Assembly (NCBI GenBank): GCA_025266875.1
Contig: JALLLT010000046.1
Location: forward strand, 265,283-329,282
Length of the DNA: 64,000 nucleotides
DNA from: Fennellomyces sp. T-0311
Taxonomy: Eukaryota; Mucoromycota; Mucoromycetes; Mucorales; Lichtheimiaceae
Direction of reading: 5' to 3'
Under the pieces are notes generated by a model that made no database searches, was not told where the DNA came from, and saw nothing but the letters and a program-made list of their open reading frames with translations. This document shows, piece by piece, positions 1 to 11,958 of the stretch (position 1 is its first letter; every line of letters starts with the position of its first letter). The position numbers and the translations under genes were made by a program.

Positions 1-1
1 A

Positions 2-1006
2 CCACTTGGCGACAAAATGAGTTACTTCCCGTTATCGCCATCGCTTGCTCGAGTCTTGGTCAGCTCTGCCGAAGAACACAATTGCAGCCACGAAGTTTTG
101 ACAATTGCAAGCATTCTTGCTGGCGAGAATGACTTGTTCCGGGCACCCTCAGCACGTAGCCGTGGTGGCGAACAAGCTGTGATTGAGGCAGAAGAATGCA
201 AGCTACGGTTTGCTCACCATGCAGGAGACCATATGACGTATTTGAACGTGTGGCATGAATGGAAGCGACACGACAAGAGCCGATCATGGTGCAGAGAGAA
301 TTGGATCAATAGCAAGGTTTTGGAGACGGCAGCTAATGTTCGTCGACAGCTTGAGGACGTGATGGACAAGGTGCATTTGCGAGTGACACGGGCGCCACGA
401 TTCAAGCCAGAGAAAAGCAAAAAGCGGCGAACGATGGGCGAGGACGAGAATGGACGACATATCGACCCAGTCCCGATCTTAAAGTCTTTTCTTTCCGGAT
501 ATTTCACTAACATTGCAAACAAAGGCGCCAATCGAAGTGTGTTTTCGCACTATTCCCCGGATCAACATTTGACGGAAGGCATGACAGCTGAAGTCGGAGA
601 CTTTGCTGGCTCACCCACATCATTGGTCGCGTTACATCTCCATCCGCTATGCGCATTTTCGGATATGCTGGACCGAAACCGAATCCGTTATTCAGAACTC
701 GACTGGGTCATGTATATGCATGTAACATATACCAATAAGGCTGTCATGAAAGGTGTAAGCAAGATTCTATGGGAGTGGATCAAGTCTGGTGAAGGCCGCG
801 AGCGGATACGAAAGTTACCAACGACGCGGTTGAATGGTGAGGATGCTCCCAACGTGTTGGAAATGGATCACGATGCCGAAGTCGAAAAGGCCAAGCAGGA
901 GGATCAGAAGATACTTGAACAGATCGCCGAAGATAAGCGGAAGCGGCGTGTAGCTGAAATAGAAGAAATCAGACAACGGGCGTTGGCGCGGAGACGGGTG
1001 CAATGA
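2..1006 (+). CDS. DEAH-box RNA helicase, C-terminal part (truncated at left edge)
   Basis: This is the 3' part of a DEAH-box ATP-dependent RNA helicase; the motor domains lie outside the window. The frame is open from base 2, reading PLGDK before the first Met at 17, which matches the conserved 'LG..M..FPL.P' start of the HA2 (winged-helix/ratchet) region, so the Met is internal. The sequence then follows the family: 'CSHEVLTIASILA', a 'GDHMTYLNV' block, 'WCRENWINSK', then the OB-fold region with 'LHLHPLCAF' and 'WVMYMHV'. The tail from about residue 285 is acidic then basic and probably coiled. The WCRENWINSK block resembles DHX33/Dhr2-type (nucleolar, ribosome biogenesis) helicases more than spliceosomal Prp enzymes, but the subfamily is an inference. 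It ends convergently about 70 bp from ATG13. Confidence 0.85.
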   Translation, partial: PLGDKMSYFPLSPSLARVLVSSAEEHNCSHEVLTIASILAGENDLFRAPSARSRGGEQAVIEAEECKLRFAHHAGDHMTYLNVWHEWKRHDKSRSWCRENWINSKVLETAANVRRQLEDVMDKVHLRVTRAPRFKPEKSKKRRTMGEDENGRHIDPVPILKSFLSGYFTNIANKGANRSVFSHYSPDQHLTEGMTAEVGDFAGSPTSLVALHLHPLCAFSDMLDRNRIRYSELDWVMYMHVTYTNKAVMKGVSKILWEWIKSGEGRERIRKLPTTRLNGEDAPNVLEMDHDAEVEKAKQEDQKILEQIAEDKRKRRVAEIEEIRQRALARRRVQ

Positions 1007-1048
1007 TGGATGTATAATATATAGATCAAAACTTATACAGGCGTTATT

Positions 1049-1078
1049 CACACACACACACACACACTCTCTCTCTCT
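1049..1078. repeat. (CA)n(CT)n microsatellite
   Basis: Nine CA units pass directly into about six CT units. It fills the short space between the convergent helicase and ATG13 stop codons and overlaps the ATG13 stop by two bases. Confidence 0.95.
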
Positions 1079-3745
1079 ATTTGTGCTCATAAAGACCAAG
1101 TTCGCTCATTTTAAATACTAGAGAATCATCATCCTCGTCCTGCGCTGTAGGCGAGGTTGGCTCCTCATCCTCCTTATCATTTCCACTACTGCTGCTTGTC
1201 GATTCAGTGTCCACTGTTAGTCGGGTGCTCTCTCGTCGTGAAGTATATTGAGGCATCCGTTTCGGCTGCGGCTGTGACTCAATAATGGATACAGGTTCCA
1301 ATTGAGGGCGGAATGGATCCTTGAATTGCGATGGCAACGGATGCGTTTCGTTTGATTGACTACGTTGAGAAGAGTACATGAATGATGGATATAGGTCACG
1401 GTGCTCACTACTGGCATCGCTGTTACTGTCAGGGGTATGCTGCTCATATCGTTGTAAAGGTATTTTAACGGGTGATGTTCGTATGTCTGTTGTAGATGGT
1501 TGCTCGGTATGTAACGGTGAGGGTGCTCGTGGTTGATACAGTCGACTCATAGGGGATCCTTTGAGCACTGACGAGGATAGTAAACTGCTGCTGTTACTCG
1601 CAATGATATCTTCCTTTGAAGCACGAACACTTTGCTCTTTAGTCACACTCATTTGCTGCTGCTGTTGTTGTTGCTCAGGATGCGATAGAATGGTACTTGA
1701 TATTAGTGATTGTGACAGTGAATCGTGCATCCCTCGCATATTCTGAAAACGGGCCAATGCTTTCTGCATCGCTCATAAAGTTAGCACACACTGTATCCTT
1801 CCTTTTGCACTGCCTCATCCTACCTTGGATCTATACACCGTTGATGCTTCTAATGAAGGCGCATAAAGATCCTCTTCAATTTCGTCGCTTAATATCCGGC
1901 TCTGGAAACCAGGGGACCGTCGCAAGTTGAGCGATCGCACAAAATCTTCGAGCTCTTCGTCCTACCGTATACCTTAAATGACCATATTTGAACGGCTTTC
2001 CCTTTTCTAATTACCTGCTCGGAAGCAATTGATAACCTTCTTGTCGCTGAATAAGACCTTCGGCTTCTTATACTACCTGTAGGAGATGTTGGTCTATTGT
2101 TTGTTGTATGCTGTCCTGTGGGCGCGCTGTGATAATGGAGATCCTGGTGCCTATCAAAGCTTGACGAGAAACGACGGGTGGTATTCTTTCTCTGATTATC
2201 ATCGCCCTTTATAGAGTGCAATGCTGAGCAAAGAAAGTAATTAGCAACGAGTAATTGTCCAGTTAGTTGTCATCCGTACAGAAAGTGGAGGAGTGCTGCG
2301 AGGAAGAAGATAAAGTGGGGGATTTGAAGGGCGATACGTGCAGCTTGGATGGTGGCTCAGCAGATCGAGTGAACAAGTTCTCATCATCAGTCATGGAAAG
2401 TGGACGAAGAGATAAGGCGGGAGGACGAGTGCCCCTGGATGTCGTAGATAAGGGACGTCGGGAGCCATGCCGCTGCTCGGTTGTCGTTGTTGTCTTGGTG
2501 ATACGAGCCGATTCGGATCTACGTGGTACAGGTGGCCATTTCGTTATTGTCTTGTGAGCCACCTTGGTACTTTCACCATTATCGTCATCACTGGAGCCGA
2601 GGGTGTACTTTGCAATTGTTGGCTCAAAATAATGGTGGCCCAAATCCATCAATTGCGTGCTCGGGTCCAGCTCGGCCAACGAGTCGTGGATGACGAAATC
2701 ACAGTTTGCTCGATATTGCACTTGGAGGCCCAGCGTTCTAAATTAGGAATGTTCTAGTGTTTGGTTGTTTTTAAGACGAAAAAGGATAATCTTTCGCTTA
2801 CCCTAATGGCGTGACGATGTTATCAAGGCTTTGAGTAACAACGCTGGAATCCGGCCCTTCATCTAAATTGTCTAAGTATCCAAGTGGCTTTATCTTTTGT
2901 CGCTGGCCGTTACCTAGTGCAAGCTCGTCGGGCATGGGAGCAACAGAGGACGTCAGCCTGTACCCAATGGAACCGTCGTCGCCTGCTGAGCCGGTGTTGA
3001 TGCGCTGATTCGTCCTGTACGCAGGCAACAAGCGGGCAAAGGCGTACAAAGTCCTAAAAAAGAGTATGGAGCGCTTGTATACGTTGCCAAGGTCAAGGGC
3101 CTGCGTGGGAAGAGGGTGACTACGGGTAACCCAACAAACTGATAAGAACAGAGCGCCTTGCGTGCCACATGGAAAGGGCTTACTTTAACGTCAAGATCCA
3201 GTTCTCCAAGATAATGCGATTCCTTTTGACTGGTTCATGCAAATCGACAATGCAAGGCTGATCCAGTCTCCGACCGCCTTGCAGTTCCAGCTGTTTGTCA
3301 GGTGGAATGTTCGAGACATCCAAGTACACCTCGATGATCAGTGGCGGCGGCTGGGTAATGGGAGAGACGAGTGCCCTGGTAATCCAGTATTTCAGCTCGG
3401 ACCGCAGGGAGTCTGGATGTTCGCGAGTGTTCATGTTGAACTGCCACGCCGTCAATTTATAATTAAGGATTTAGTTCCTGTTGCCAGCGTGCATTGTCTA
3501 TCATATACCCATCGATTCGTGCGCTTTTTCTCGTCCACGTCCTGCTGGGGCTGACGCGATTGTATGATGGTCTGTGCAGCTTTGATATAGAAATTCTATG
3601 TTTGATTGTTTGGCACTCTTTTCCTTCATGGTGTGACAAGACATTGCTTGTATACCTTAACAATGCTTTCGGCTTTGGAATCGCTCGAGTTGGGTGTAAA
3701 TGATAATCGAGAGGGCGAGGGCGAGGGCGATTGCGAATGAATCAT
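1077..3745 (-). CDS. ATG13: Autophagy initiation protein Atg13
   Basis: Atg13 is the regulatory, HORMA-domain subunit of the Atg1 kinase complex that starts autophagosome formation and is controlled by TORC1 phosphorylation. Eight exons give 747 aa with all phases closing: 3745-3656, 3595-3509, 3440-3184, 3119-2802, 2737-2280, 2223-2015, 1961-1824, 1763-1077. The N-terminal HORMA domain (about residues 18-270) shows family blocks: 'IVKNFYIKAAQTII', 'RW-F', 'PPLIIEVYLD', 'IILENWIL', 'RTLYAFARLLPAYR', 'PLGTLGLQVQYRANCDF' and 'HHYFEPTIAKY'. The rest is long, Ser/Pro-rich and probably disordered, with a polyGln run near 1660 and a conserved-looking acidic end 'DDDSLVFKMSELGL'. The start at 3745 follows a short Ser-Pro repeat and is the only in-frame Met upstream of the HORMA fold that I found. 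Confidence 0.93.
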
Positions 3746-4226
3746 TCTTGGAGGAAGCGAATGTGCAATGGCGATTAATCAACGAAGGCAATTGTCGATC
3801 GAGCGATTGCAACTCGGAGGGTAAGGTCGTATGGTAACGTCAAGGGTAAGGTAAAAACGGGTTGGTGCTGCGAGTGATAAAGTGATCTGTACTTAAGGCA
3901 GCAGAAAGAAAGAGAAAAAGAGGGAGAGAGAGAGAGAAAGCTGCGCCAACGGACATGGCAACACGCACACTATAAATTACAATCGGTTCAGGCACCCATG
4001 ATATTCGCGCATGGGACCGGCACTACATTTTCAAGAGGTCGGCTGATCCACCCTTATCGATAGTTAAAATGATTCATGTTCTATATGAATTCAACTCGGT
4101 TTTGGAATTTTGGAATTGGGGAAATAATACAGTTTAGATGCTTTGGAGGAGACACGCAAAAGGGGGAGATGGGATATGAAAAACGCAAGTTGATGAGGGT
4201 AAATTAGTTCTTTTTTCTTACATAAT
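3746..4226. other. Intergenic, no gene seen
   Basis: Lies between the ATG13 start and the 3' end of the chitin deacetylase gene, both on the minus strand, so it should hold the ATG13 promoter. It contains a purine-rich AG tract near 3905-3940 and no convincing ORF. Confidence 0.6.
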
Positions 4227-5609
4227 TTAGAGGTGCATGCTGATCAAAGACGCAGCAATCGTGCCAGCCGCAACCAGAAGCGTCGCGGGCATGATCGACG
4301 ACGCAGCCCCTTCACCGTTGCTCTGGCTACCAGTACCCGCAGTCTCCTTGTACACATCCTCAGCAGACATGTTGGCGCACGACGCAACAGTGGTCAGCTG
4401 GAATCCATCCTTAAGAATAGGCACCACGTTGATCGCAACCGCAACGGTCTCATTAACACGGTCGTGCTGCAGCGAAATACCACCCGTAGCGGTGTTCACC
4501 CTTATAAAGAAATTTTGTGTCATAAAAAATGCTGATAATAATAATAATAATAAAAAGAACACCTACCAGTTTCTGACTTCTTGTTCGATGGATTGGGCAG
4601 TGACAGTGGGCTTGCTTCCGATTTCCCAGTCAAAGGTATCGTGGTCCCAGATGGCAACTAACCGAACGAGCGGTTAAAACACATATTTTAAAAAGGAGAC
4701 GATAATATATCACTTACTCTTGAAGCCGAGTTGTTGAGTAATGTTGCGAATACGGTCATCCATATCACCCTGTGGCTATATTGATTGTCAGTATATGATT
4801 CCTTTTTTTCCTCTAGTTATTCATTCTTACCGGTCGAACAAGGACAGGCGAAACACCAATGATTTCCTTGATCGCCTGCTCAGTCCACTTGAGTTCAGCG
4901 ATCACTTGTTCGTTAGTTTGCGTAGTCAATTGCGTGTGCGACCTGAAGTATTCGGGATAATAAGTCGATCTGGGACGGTTGATTTAAAAAAGTATATAGA
5001 CATACCATGTATGGATAGCAATTTCGTGGCCGTCCTCATGCATTCTCTTTACCATCTCGGGGTATTGAATGACCTACAATAATAAAAGTATTAGAATATT
5101 TCATCGTCAGATTTTTTGTTGTTATGGTAACCATACATTGCCGCCGATCAAGAAAAATGTAGCCTTCAAATTGTTGGTTTTCAAAAAATCGTAAAGAGGA
5201 GGACTGGCGACAGTAGGACCATCGTCGAAACTCTGTCATATAAATTGATGAGCACGGGACCATGACAGATAGGTTACTCGAAGAAAGATCTTACCAAGCC
5301 CCAGTGACCCTGTTGACACGTATAAATGTCAGAAGGACGTTTACATTGAGTCGAAGTCCAGTGGCAGTAAGGGTCATTGCCAGGAACCGAGGGAATAGCG
5401 ATAGGTGCGTTAGGAATTGTCGAATTATCTATTTCAGCGACCCATTCGGCTTTTGGCGAAGGTACGGTGAGAGGCAATGGATACGCTTCTTTCCATTGAA
5501 AGTTGCTCGTAGGTGTTTGAAGACTCGATGGACCGCCAGTTGTAGGGGTCTGTGCGTACGCTTGCTCAAGCGCAAGTAAAGCGATCAAAAAGGCGGTTTT
5601 ACGAAACAT
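4227..5609 (-). CDS. Chitin deacetylase (NodB / carbohydrate esterase 4), secreted, likely GPI-anchored
   Basis: Removes N-acetyl groups from chitin to give chitosan, a main wall polymer of Mucorales, at the cell surface. Seven exons (5609-5295, 5232-5137, 5073-5006, 4942-4831, 4775-4718, 4657-4567, 4500-4227) give 337 aa with exact phase. An N-terminal signal peptide (about residues 1-20, hydrophobic, ending AYAQ) precedes a Pro/Thr linker. All five NodB motifs are visible: SFDDGPT (catalytic and metal Asp), HTWSH (metal His pair), RPPQGD, the D-x-D-TFDW block and ISLQHD. The extreme C-terminus is a Ser-rich linker plus a hydrophobic segment ending SMHL, fitting a GPI-attachment signal. At 337 aa it is shorter than the classical Mucor rouxii enzyme; the extra N-terminal region of that protein is absent. 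Start chosen at the Met directly before the signal peptide; a TATA-like element lies about 80 bp upstream. Confidence 0.93.
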
Positions 5610-5690
5610 AAAGAAGGACAAGGGGATGTAAAAGAAAAGAAGGCAAAAAAAAGAAGGGAGAACCGGTGGGAAGTTCAAAGAACACAAGTG

Positions 5691-5700
5691 TCCTTTATAA
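5691..5700 (-). promoter_or_regulatory. TATA-like element of the chitin deacetylase gene
   Basis: On the minus strand this reads TTATAAAGGA, 82 bases upstream of the deacetylase ATG at 5609. Position and orientation fit a core promoter; no other support. Confidence 0.5.
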
Positions 5701-6441
5701 GTTGGATATCGTCCCCTTTTCGCAATAGCCCATCAAAAAATAGTAACGAGCGCACTAATAAGTGAAACCATGGAAATGACAGAAGCCAGGGAAAACGTTT
5801 CTTAGCCAACCAATATTGTCGCGCTTCCCGATCCAGCCCCTTTTCGCTTTCATTACCAAAAATAAACTCTGAGCATGTCTGTCCCCGGTAACGGATCTTC
5901 AATGGGCGTGGCTGGACCCAATGGATCCAAGTTGTACAAAATTTGGTTTTGACCGGGCGCGGAGGGTTGTCCTATTTGCATGCATATATGCCCAGAAATA
6001 GATACAAAAAAAAACTATCACCTGTGATGTATTTAGACGCGGAGATCTCCTTCTCCTCTTTTGTCTTAAGGTTTCTACAGAAAATAAAAAAGCTTTCTAT
6101 TATTTTTGTTGTCGTCTATTTTTTATGCCCATGTGCTTTTTTTACCCCGCCAACAAAAAAAAGACCCTTTAGCGCGGTGCCACAAACAGGCTAGGTGCTT
6201 AGCATCTGCCCGACAAGGCATCCCGTCGATCCGTTAAGGGCTTGTACAGTTGTTCCTGTCCCCCAAACGCCGAGCCTGGTTGCAACTCAGATCGAAACTA
6301 TACCCTTCTTAACAAATAAACGACGCACAGAATCATGTGTGTTACAAATCCTCTGACGTTTAACATGACATTAAAGGGAATTAAATGTATATGTACAAGG
6401 TTTCGTTTTTAATGAGCATATGATACAAGTGGAAGGTGAGG
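5701..6441. other. Intergenic, no gene seen
   Basis: Between the deacetylase promoter and the 3' end of NPR2. Short ORFs here are low-complexity (Lys/Phe runs) and have no recognisable motif. Confidence 0.6.
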
Positions 6442-8259
6442 TCACCTGTAAATAAACTTCACAGACCAGTGATTGCGGTTTGTATACAGCGCCAAGTCGT
6501 CGTCTTCCAAACGCGACTTTTGTGCCGGCAGAGAGTGTTGGTGGACGTCAAGATGCTCATAAGCCGTGGTATTTCCATAAACACTTTCAAGACGCTTATT
6601 CTCAGCTTGTTTCAATACGGCATGTTCAAAACTGCTGCTGCTACCGGTACTCGGTGTCTGCAGTTGCTCGTCCAATTCTTGAGGGGAACAGCCAAGCGCG
6701 GTGCAGATCTCGTCATAGTGGTGCAGACCATCCAGATAGGGAATAATGTCGGGGTGGATGGGCGATCCTGTGTTGTCGTTGATTATTTTGCCATGCATAC
6801 TTTTGGGTGGAAGTCCGAGAGGCGCGTCGCTCGCATCAACATTGGTTAAGATCGGATATTTGTGTACCCGGTAAATCAGTCCTTTAATAACACCAAATGA
6901 AATGAAACGACTATTAATGAAGGTTAGTACGACTCCAACCCCGAATATTACATTTCCTTGTTTTGTCCTAATTCACTTTACCGCACGTCGATCGGAAGCG
7001 TGGCTACTTGGTGTTCTTCGATCCAGTCTCTTACGGATGATCCATACTGTAGGCCGCAGTACAATGCAAATACACGTGCAAGCGGAGGAGGTGCTGCATC
7101 TAAATGTTTAGAATTAGTGTTAATGCACTATTATCCTTCTTGGATTTCCACACGCTACCAGGAACCGTGATGTATTCAAGGCATTCTTGTGCCAAGCCAG
7201 ATTTTCCGGATTCAAGCATGCGAGTGATCTCTGGTCGGACAGCGTATACATTCGAGAACTGAAAAACATCGGTCATGATAATACATCCATAGTAGCTAAA
7301 CAAAAATTAGTGTCTAATTTGCTGGATGGAACATTCACATGTGTTACTTACAGCAAATGCTGCATCGTCTGTCGCGCCCAATCTGGTTTTACATTGGCCA
7401 ACGCGGCAATCGCCTTTACATGGTTAATCCCATCAATATGTGGTACCATCTGTTGTTCCTCGTGCATTAGACATTTTGCAGAATTTTTCCTGTCCAAACT
7501 TAAACAGCTCACCTTTTGTACCGTTAGATCCCAATTAACCGTCATCATGTGCTTCAAATCCACTGTGCATACTGGCACTTGGTAGTCGTGCACAGGAGGG
7601 GGGTTTTTATAAGTAGGGAAAAGCTTCAGGTTGATGGTATTGGAAGCGTCTAGTGAATAAGCTAGACTGACCCATGAGCCGTCTCCCTGTTATATAAGAC
7701 TTACTTATAGGAATCTGACATTCACAATACGTATTGAGATCCTCAAATAGTTGCTCAATGACATTTTGTACTGTACGGCTTTCTGAACTCGCATCGTGGG
7801 ACAAGAAATCGCATTCCACCTGGATCCATGATAAGAACTTTATCATCGCACACTTCCTTTTTCCTTGTATACCTCCAAGACTTCCAAAACACGCGCTAGT
7901 TTGCGAACGACAGCTTCGTAACTACTTGTTTCAGCAGAGCGCTCAAACACGAAGCACAGGTTGAAACGGAATTCGTTTCGAATGGACTGATACTTTTCGT
8001 GATTGTTAATGGCAACAGGACAGCCCATGATCTTGTACTTGTCTGTACTAATGGTGACGAGTCGTTTATATAGTTGTGGTTTTGGAATAATGTATTCACG
8101 GATTGCTTCAAAGTCGATCAATGGTCTCGGGACATTGGTGCCAGGCTTTTGTGATGCAACGCTTCCTTCGGGAACTTGATGCTTCACAATGCTTCCCTTG
8201 ACAACATCAAACACAGCATAAAAGATGCAATGAATGCGAGGGAAACCAGGAAAATCCAT
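6442..8259 (-). CDS. NPR2: Nitrogen permease regulator 2 (GATOR1/SEACIT subunit)
   Basis: Npr2/NPRL2 is part of the SEACIT (GATOR1) complex at the vacuole, which inhibits TORC1 when amino acids or nitrogen are short. Seven exons give 486 aa with exact phase: 8259-7873, 7819-7705, 7649-7513, 7449-7352, 7295-7159, 7099-6982, 6910-6442. Family blocks appear in order: 'CIFYAVFD' with 'KHQVPEGS', 'YIIPKPQLYKRL', 'GCPVAINN', 'FRFNLCFVF', 'INLKLFPTYKNPPPVHDYQV', 'NWDLTVQK', 'PHIDGINHVKAIA', 'DVFQFSNVYAV', 'ISFGVIKGLIYRVHKYP' and the late 'GLHHYDEICTALGCSPQELDEQL'. The last ~40 residues are less conserved. The start Met lies 10 residues before the first conserved block, as in relatives. Confidence 0.94.
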
Positions 8260-9545
8260 CTCGGATTCAAAGTGGTTGAAAACTCACGAAGTCGTTTATT
8301 GAATCCCAGTTAATCCATTTATCGAGAGATTGAGGGTCATGTTATATAAGGCGCTATAGATGTACTTTTCGTTGCAATATGGTATTGGTGAAGGTGCAGT
8401 TGCAATGTAATCTTCTACATCAAATGGTCCGATCTTTATCCAGATATATCACTTTGAGCTTAGTTGAAAAGTATTATTTTATTATCGAAGACTTGCCACT
8501 TTGAGCTTACATTGTGTAGCTGGCATGATAAATCGCATATGAATCTGGATAAACATAAGTGTGGAGAAAGATACAATATGGAGTGAATATTAGCGATGAG
8601 TGAAGCACTACTGGATGACCAATGAGGCATTCAATAACTAGAAAATGCTGTAAGGACAGTACACGATGTGCTATAGTTAACAGTATAAATAAGACACTAG
8701 ATTAGCATATGAAAGCATTGTCTTAACAGAGATTTATTTTGCGATTTCAGCGACTCTCTATTGTTGCCAATTGAACCTTCTATATCACGCGCACAACTTG
8801 TTGAAAGTCAGATATCAGCTTCATAGATCCTTCCGATGGTCCCTCGATTATGCATGACTCATAGTTGCCACGGGAACCAACTGTTATGTACAGACACTAA
8901 GATAGTGAAACCTTAAAAACAAGTTTTTGACGACATTTGAACTTGTCAAAACCTGAATTTTATTTATGTAGCAACAATTTCGGAGTATAGCAACTGCAAG
9001 CTACCTGTGGAAATGTAACCTAAAGAGCATTATCACTAGCCTTTCACATCGAGGATACATTCCATAAATCAAAGTACGTACCACAATCATAGTAACAGAA
9101 AACCTACGTATATGAGAAGATAACAAATCCCTGCTTTGAGACGTGAAAACCAACAACCGAATCATAGCTACTACTGCTATGATTTATTGTGTATTGAAAA
9201 GTTAGAGTGTGTGGGATTTATTAAACGGATACAGCGCTACTGTAAGGGGGTTTCGCTGATCGGGACTATGTTTTTTCCGTGGATTCAGAAGTTCACCTGT
9301 AATAATAAGTGCGGTAATATGGACCATTATCGATATACTTCCTGATTCGTCAACAAACCAGAGCCTCATACACTACAGCTCAAAAGTTTCTAATCCAATA
9401 CACCTAGTTTCCAATACTTACAAAGCTGAATAGCTCGCTCCCTTGGTGCACCAAATCTCCACCGCAAGTTGCCCATTTTCTGCACGAGCGCTGTCCAAAC
9501 GCTGTTTGGTGCAAATTATGTGCCTCATGAGGAACATACTCTGAA
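8260..9545. other. AT-rich intergenic stretch, no gene seen
   Basis: Start of a low-density region. ORFs are short, unrelated to known families as far as I can tell, and full of stops in all frames. Confidence 0.55.
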
Positions 9546-9575
9546 TTGGTTTTCGAATCGTCGAGGACGTTGATA

Positions 9576-10300
9576 TTAAATCTTCAAGTTGTGGAAATTG
9601 CTGATTATACTAATGCTAGTATGATAACTGTAGTGATAGTGATGTCTATACATTTCAGATTGGCATACAAAAGGCATAAAGATAAGCATGGAATGCTGCG
9701 TAACTTTCAGGTTGTCAACCCACTCAGTAATCTGATAGCCTGCCAGTTTCACCATGCCTGATACAGAAACCAATTTTTTGTGGCTCACGTGCGAGTTAGC
9801 GAGCTTACGACTGCATACATATCTCCAGTTTTTTCTCTTTGATATAAAGATATCTGACAAGCTCGAATTGAGTACAATACTTGAGCGTAGCATAGTACAT
9901 GGTACCTTCTTTACCATAGGCAATGACATCAACTAGGGCGAGACTTTGAAGGTTGGAAAGGTGTACGAATATGTCTGTACAGAAAACACGATCGTAGTCT
10001 TCTTTCATATCGAGATGGAGGGCAGTAAGGTTGATAAATTGCTCAAATTCCCGTATCTGCCACCCTTACTCATCTTCGTTTTCACCAATACTCCATCAAA
10101 TTCAAATATCGCCATCCTGAGGAACGTTGTCGTTTGATTCGAATTTCACAAGGCGAGAGTTATCGATTTTATGGGAAAGGAATTTAAGGTTTTTGAATCG
10201 GTCAAGGATAAAGCTAATGATCTCGTTAAAGCTTTGCGATGATACGTTTGTCAGCAACGAGAGTTAAGTAAGGCTTGTAGAAGCAAATTCTGCGAAACTT
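9576..10300 (-). pseudogene. Decayed LRR (F-box/LRR family) copy
   Basis: The minus strand carries leucine-rich-repeat-like segments in broken frames. From about 10060 downward it reads 'LTALHLDMKEDYDRVFCTD' followed by 'HLSNLQSLALVD', the LxxLxLxx spacing of LRRs. Upstream near 10130-10260 another piece ('FNEIISFILDRFKNLKFLSH') is separated by in-frame stops around 10100. Downstream a third frame continues toward 9576. No complete ORF can be assembled and no F-box is visible, so I call it a remnant of the same family as the neighbour at 10499-11958. Confidence 0.5.
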
Positions 10301-10498
10301 GCGAGCTATTGCTGTACAAATACCGAATGCGTTTAAAAATTTGCTAGTATTTATACGAAATTCATTTGGTTATAATTCATTCTCTCATGGCTTAAATCGG
10401 CGCACTTATTTTCATAAACATTGTTTACAATTTATATTGGTTTACATGACTAGTTTCACATCAAATAAAGCAGAGACAAGCAAATAGTTTATGACGCT
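10301..10498. other. Short spacer between LRR-family copies
   Basis: AT-rich spacer between two minus-strand LRR-like units; nothing recognised. Confidence 0.4.
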
Positions 10499-11958
10499 TT
10501 AACGAGTACAGCTAAAGCTTACGTCTGCTAATCTAGGGCAGGTCTTTTGTAACGCATCAACAGAACTTTGGTTTGCTTTTTTGATACCATCCAGATGAAA
10601 GGCATGTAACTGTGGCATCTGTCTCAACATATATAACCATTTGTTATTATCATCGATAATTTCGTATTCCTTGTTTGATCGGTGATCTTTCCAAAGTTTC
10701 ATACTGACTGTGAAGCGCTCGAGTCGACCAAAATAGTACCTAGCCATAAAGTCCAAGATGCTACTATCACTGGGAGCAAGGTCTATTTGTGTCATTGTGC
10801 TGCTGCAAAGGGACAAAATGGCTTTGGTGTGTGATTTTGTCAGGACATCTCCGACTTTGCCAATAATTCGAAACTCTCGACTCAATGTTGCAGTCTTTTG
10901 GATAAAGACATTTACTATCGCTAGCGGCTCTGAATCCGTTGTATCACTGCTTAGGATTCGTACCGGTGGATCGTGGCTAGAAATGACTAAACCGGCTATT
11001 GGACTGCGGTAATGATAGCTGACAGAATCTAATACCGGGCAATGCCCGATCAGCGTTTTGTATAGGTCATTTATCCTACCGTAGCCAAACCACCCAGTTA
11101 GCATAAATTTTCGAAGTCTGGGCAAATGGGAAAACGCGTCTAAGTCAAACCAACCAATTACGAGGTCTGTGTCAATATGTAGCGAAGTAATATTTGATTG
11201 AGAAAATGTCATGGGTAACGTTGCTTTGATATTCCAATCAGTCATACGCTGCAGGTGTAAGGAAATGGATCTGTTATGACACAAAAAGTAGTCCAGCTTA
11301 AACAGATTTAGATAAGTGTCGTAGTCGGTGCGAAGGTGGAGAGATCGTAGGGCTGAGAAGTTATTAAGAATATAGTTTAGGACAAATGGGAGTCTATCCC
11401 TATCTACGTTTGTTGACAAGAACATCTCGGTGAGACTGGAAGAAGCAACCTCCACAAACATGGGCAGCCATTCTTGCAACGAGTCCCAGTGTGTTGAAAA
11501 GTTGGCTACATATAAAAGAGCCCTATCATTATTTTGCTGCTTATAATGTACAAAGTGTGGGAAATCAACAAACCCTTTTGGATAAAGTTCCAATTCGCTG
11601 ATTGAAGTAGGTCCATGAGCAATTTTAACTCTAATGTGGTATCGTTAAGAGACCCTTTAGCCATGATTACCGATGATCCTTGAATCGGTTTGGTAAAGTT
11701 AATCTCAGAGATATCATTGATTCTCAAGAGCTCGATAAATGGTTGCTCTAATACTTCCCGTACAAATTGAAAACGCTTGTATTCATCCAAGAGAACGACT
11801 AGTAATTCTTGATAGGATTTTACCCCATATACTACCAATCTATGATTGACTAGTAAATCTTGTATACAGCTCCAAAAGTCATGGTATGTCAGCTTTCGGT
11901 GTTGAACCAAGGTTGATAGTATGTTTCTTGATGATGTAAGACTTTCTTGGGGGTCCAT
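10499..11958 (-). CDS. LRR-type protein, F-box/LRR-like family, interrupted by a frameshift
   Basis: Two long minus-strand frames overlap: an N-terminal one starting MDPQESL at 11958 and a C-terminal one running to the stop at 10499. The N-terminal frame reads well to about 'GSLNDTT' near 11645; from there the other frame continues sensibly as 'RVKIAHGPTSISELELYPKG'. A single one-base shift near 11640 would join them into about 480 aa; no GT-AG intron fits. The C-terminal part has irregular leucine-rich repeats ('LRSLHLRTDY', 'ITSLHIDTDL', 'LPRLRKFMLTGW', 'CPVLDSVSYHY', 'CPRLADVSF'), as in fungal substrate-recruiting F-box/LRR proteins, but I see no canonical F-box. Either a recent pseudogene or an assembly indel. 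Confidence 0.55.

Noticed and set aside
5943..6194. 83-aa plus-strand ORF between chitin deacetylase and NPR2
   Set aside because: Low-complexity Lys/Phe runs, no motif, no splice-supported extension.
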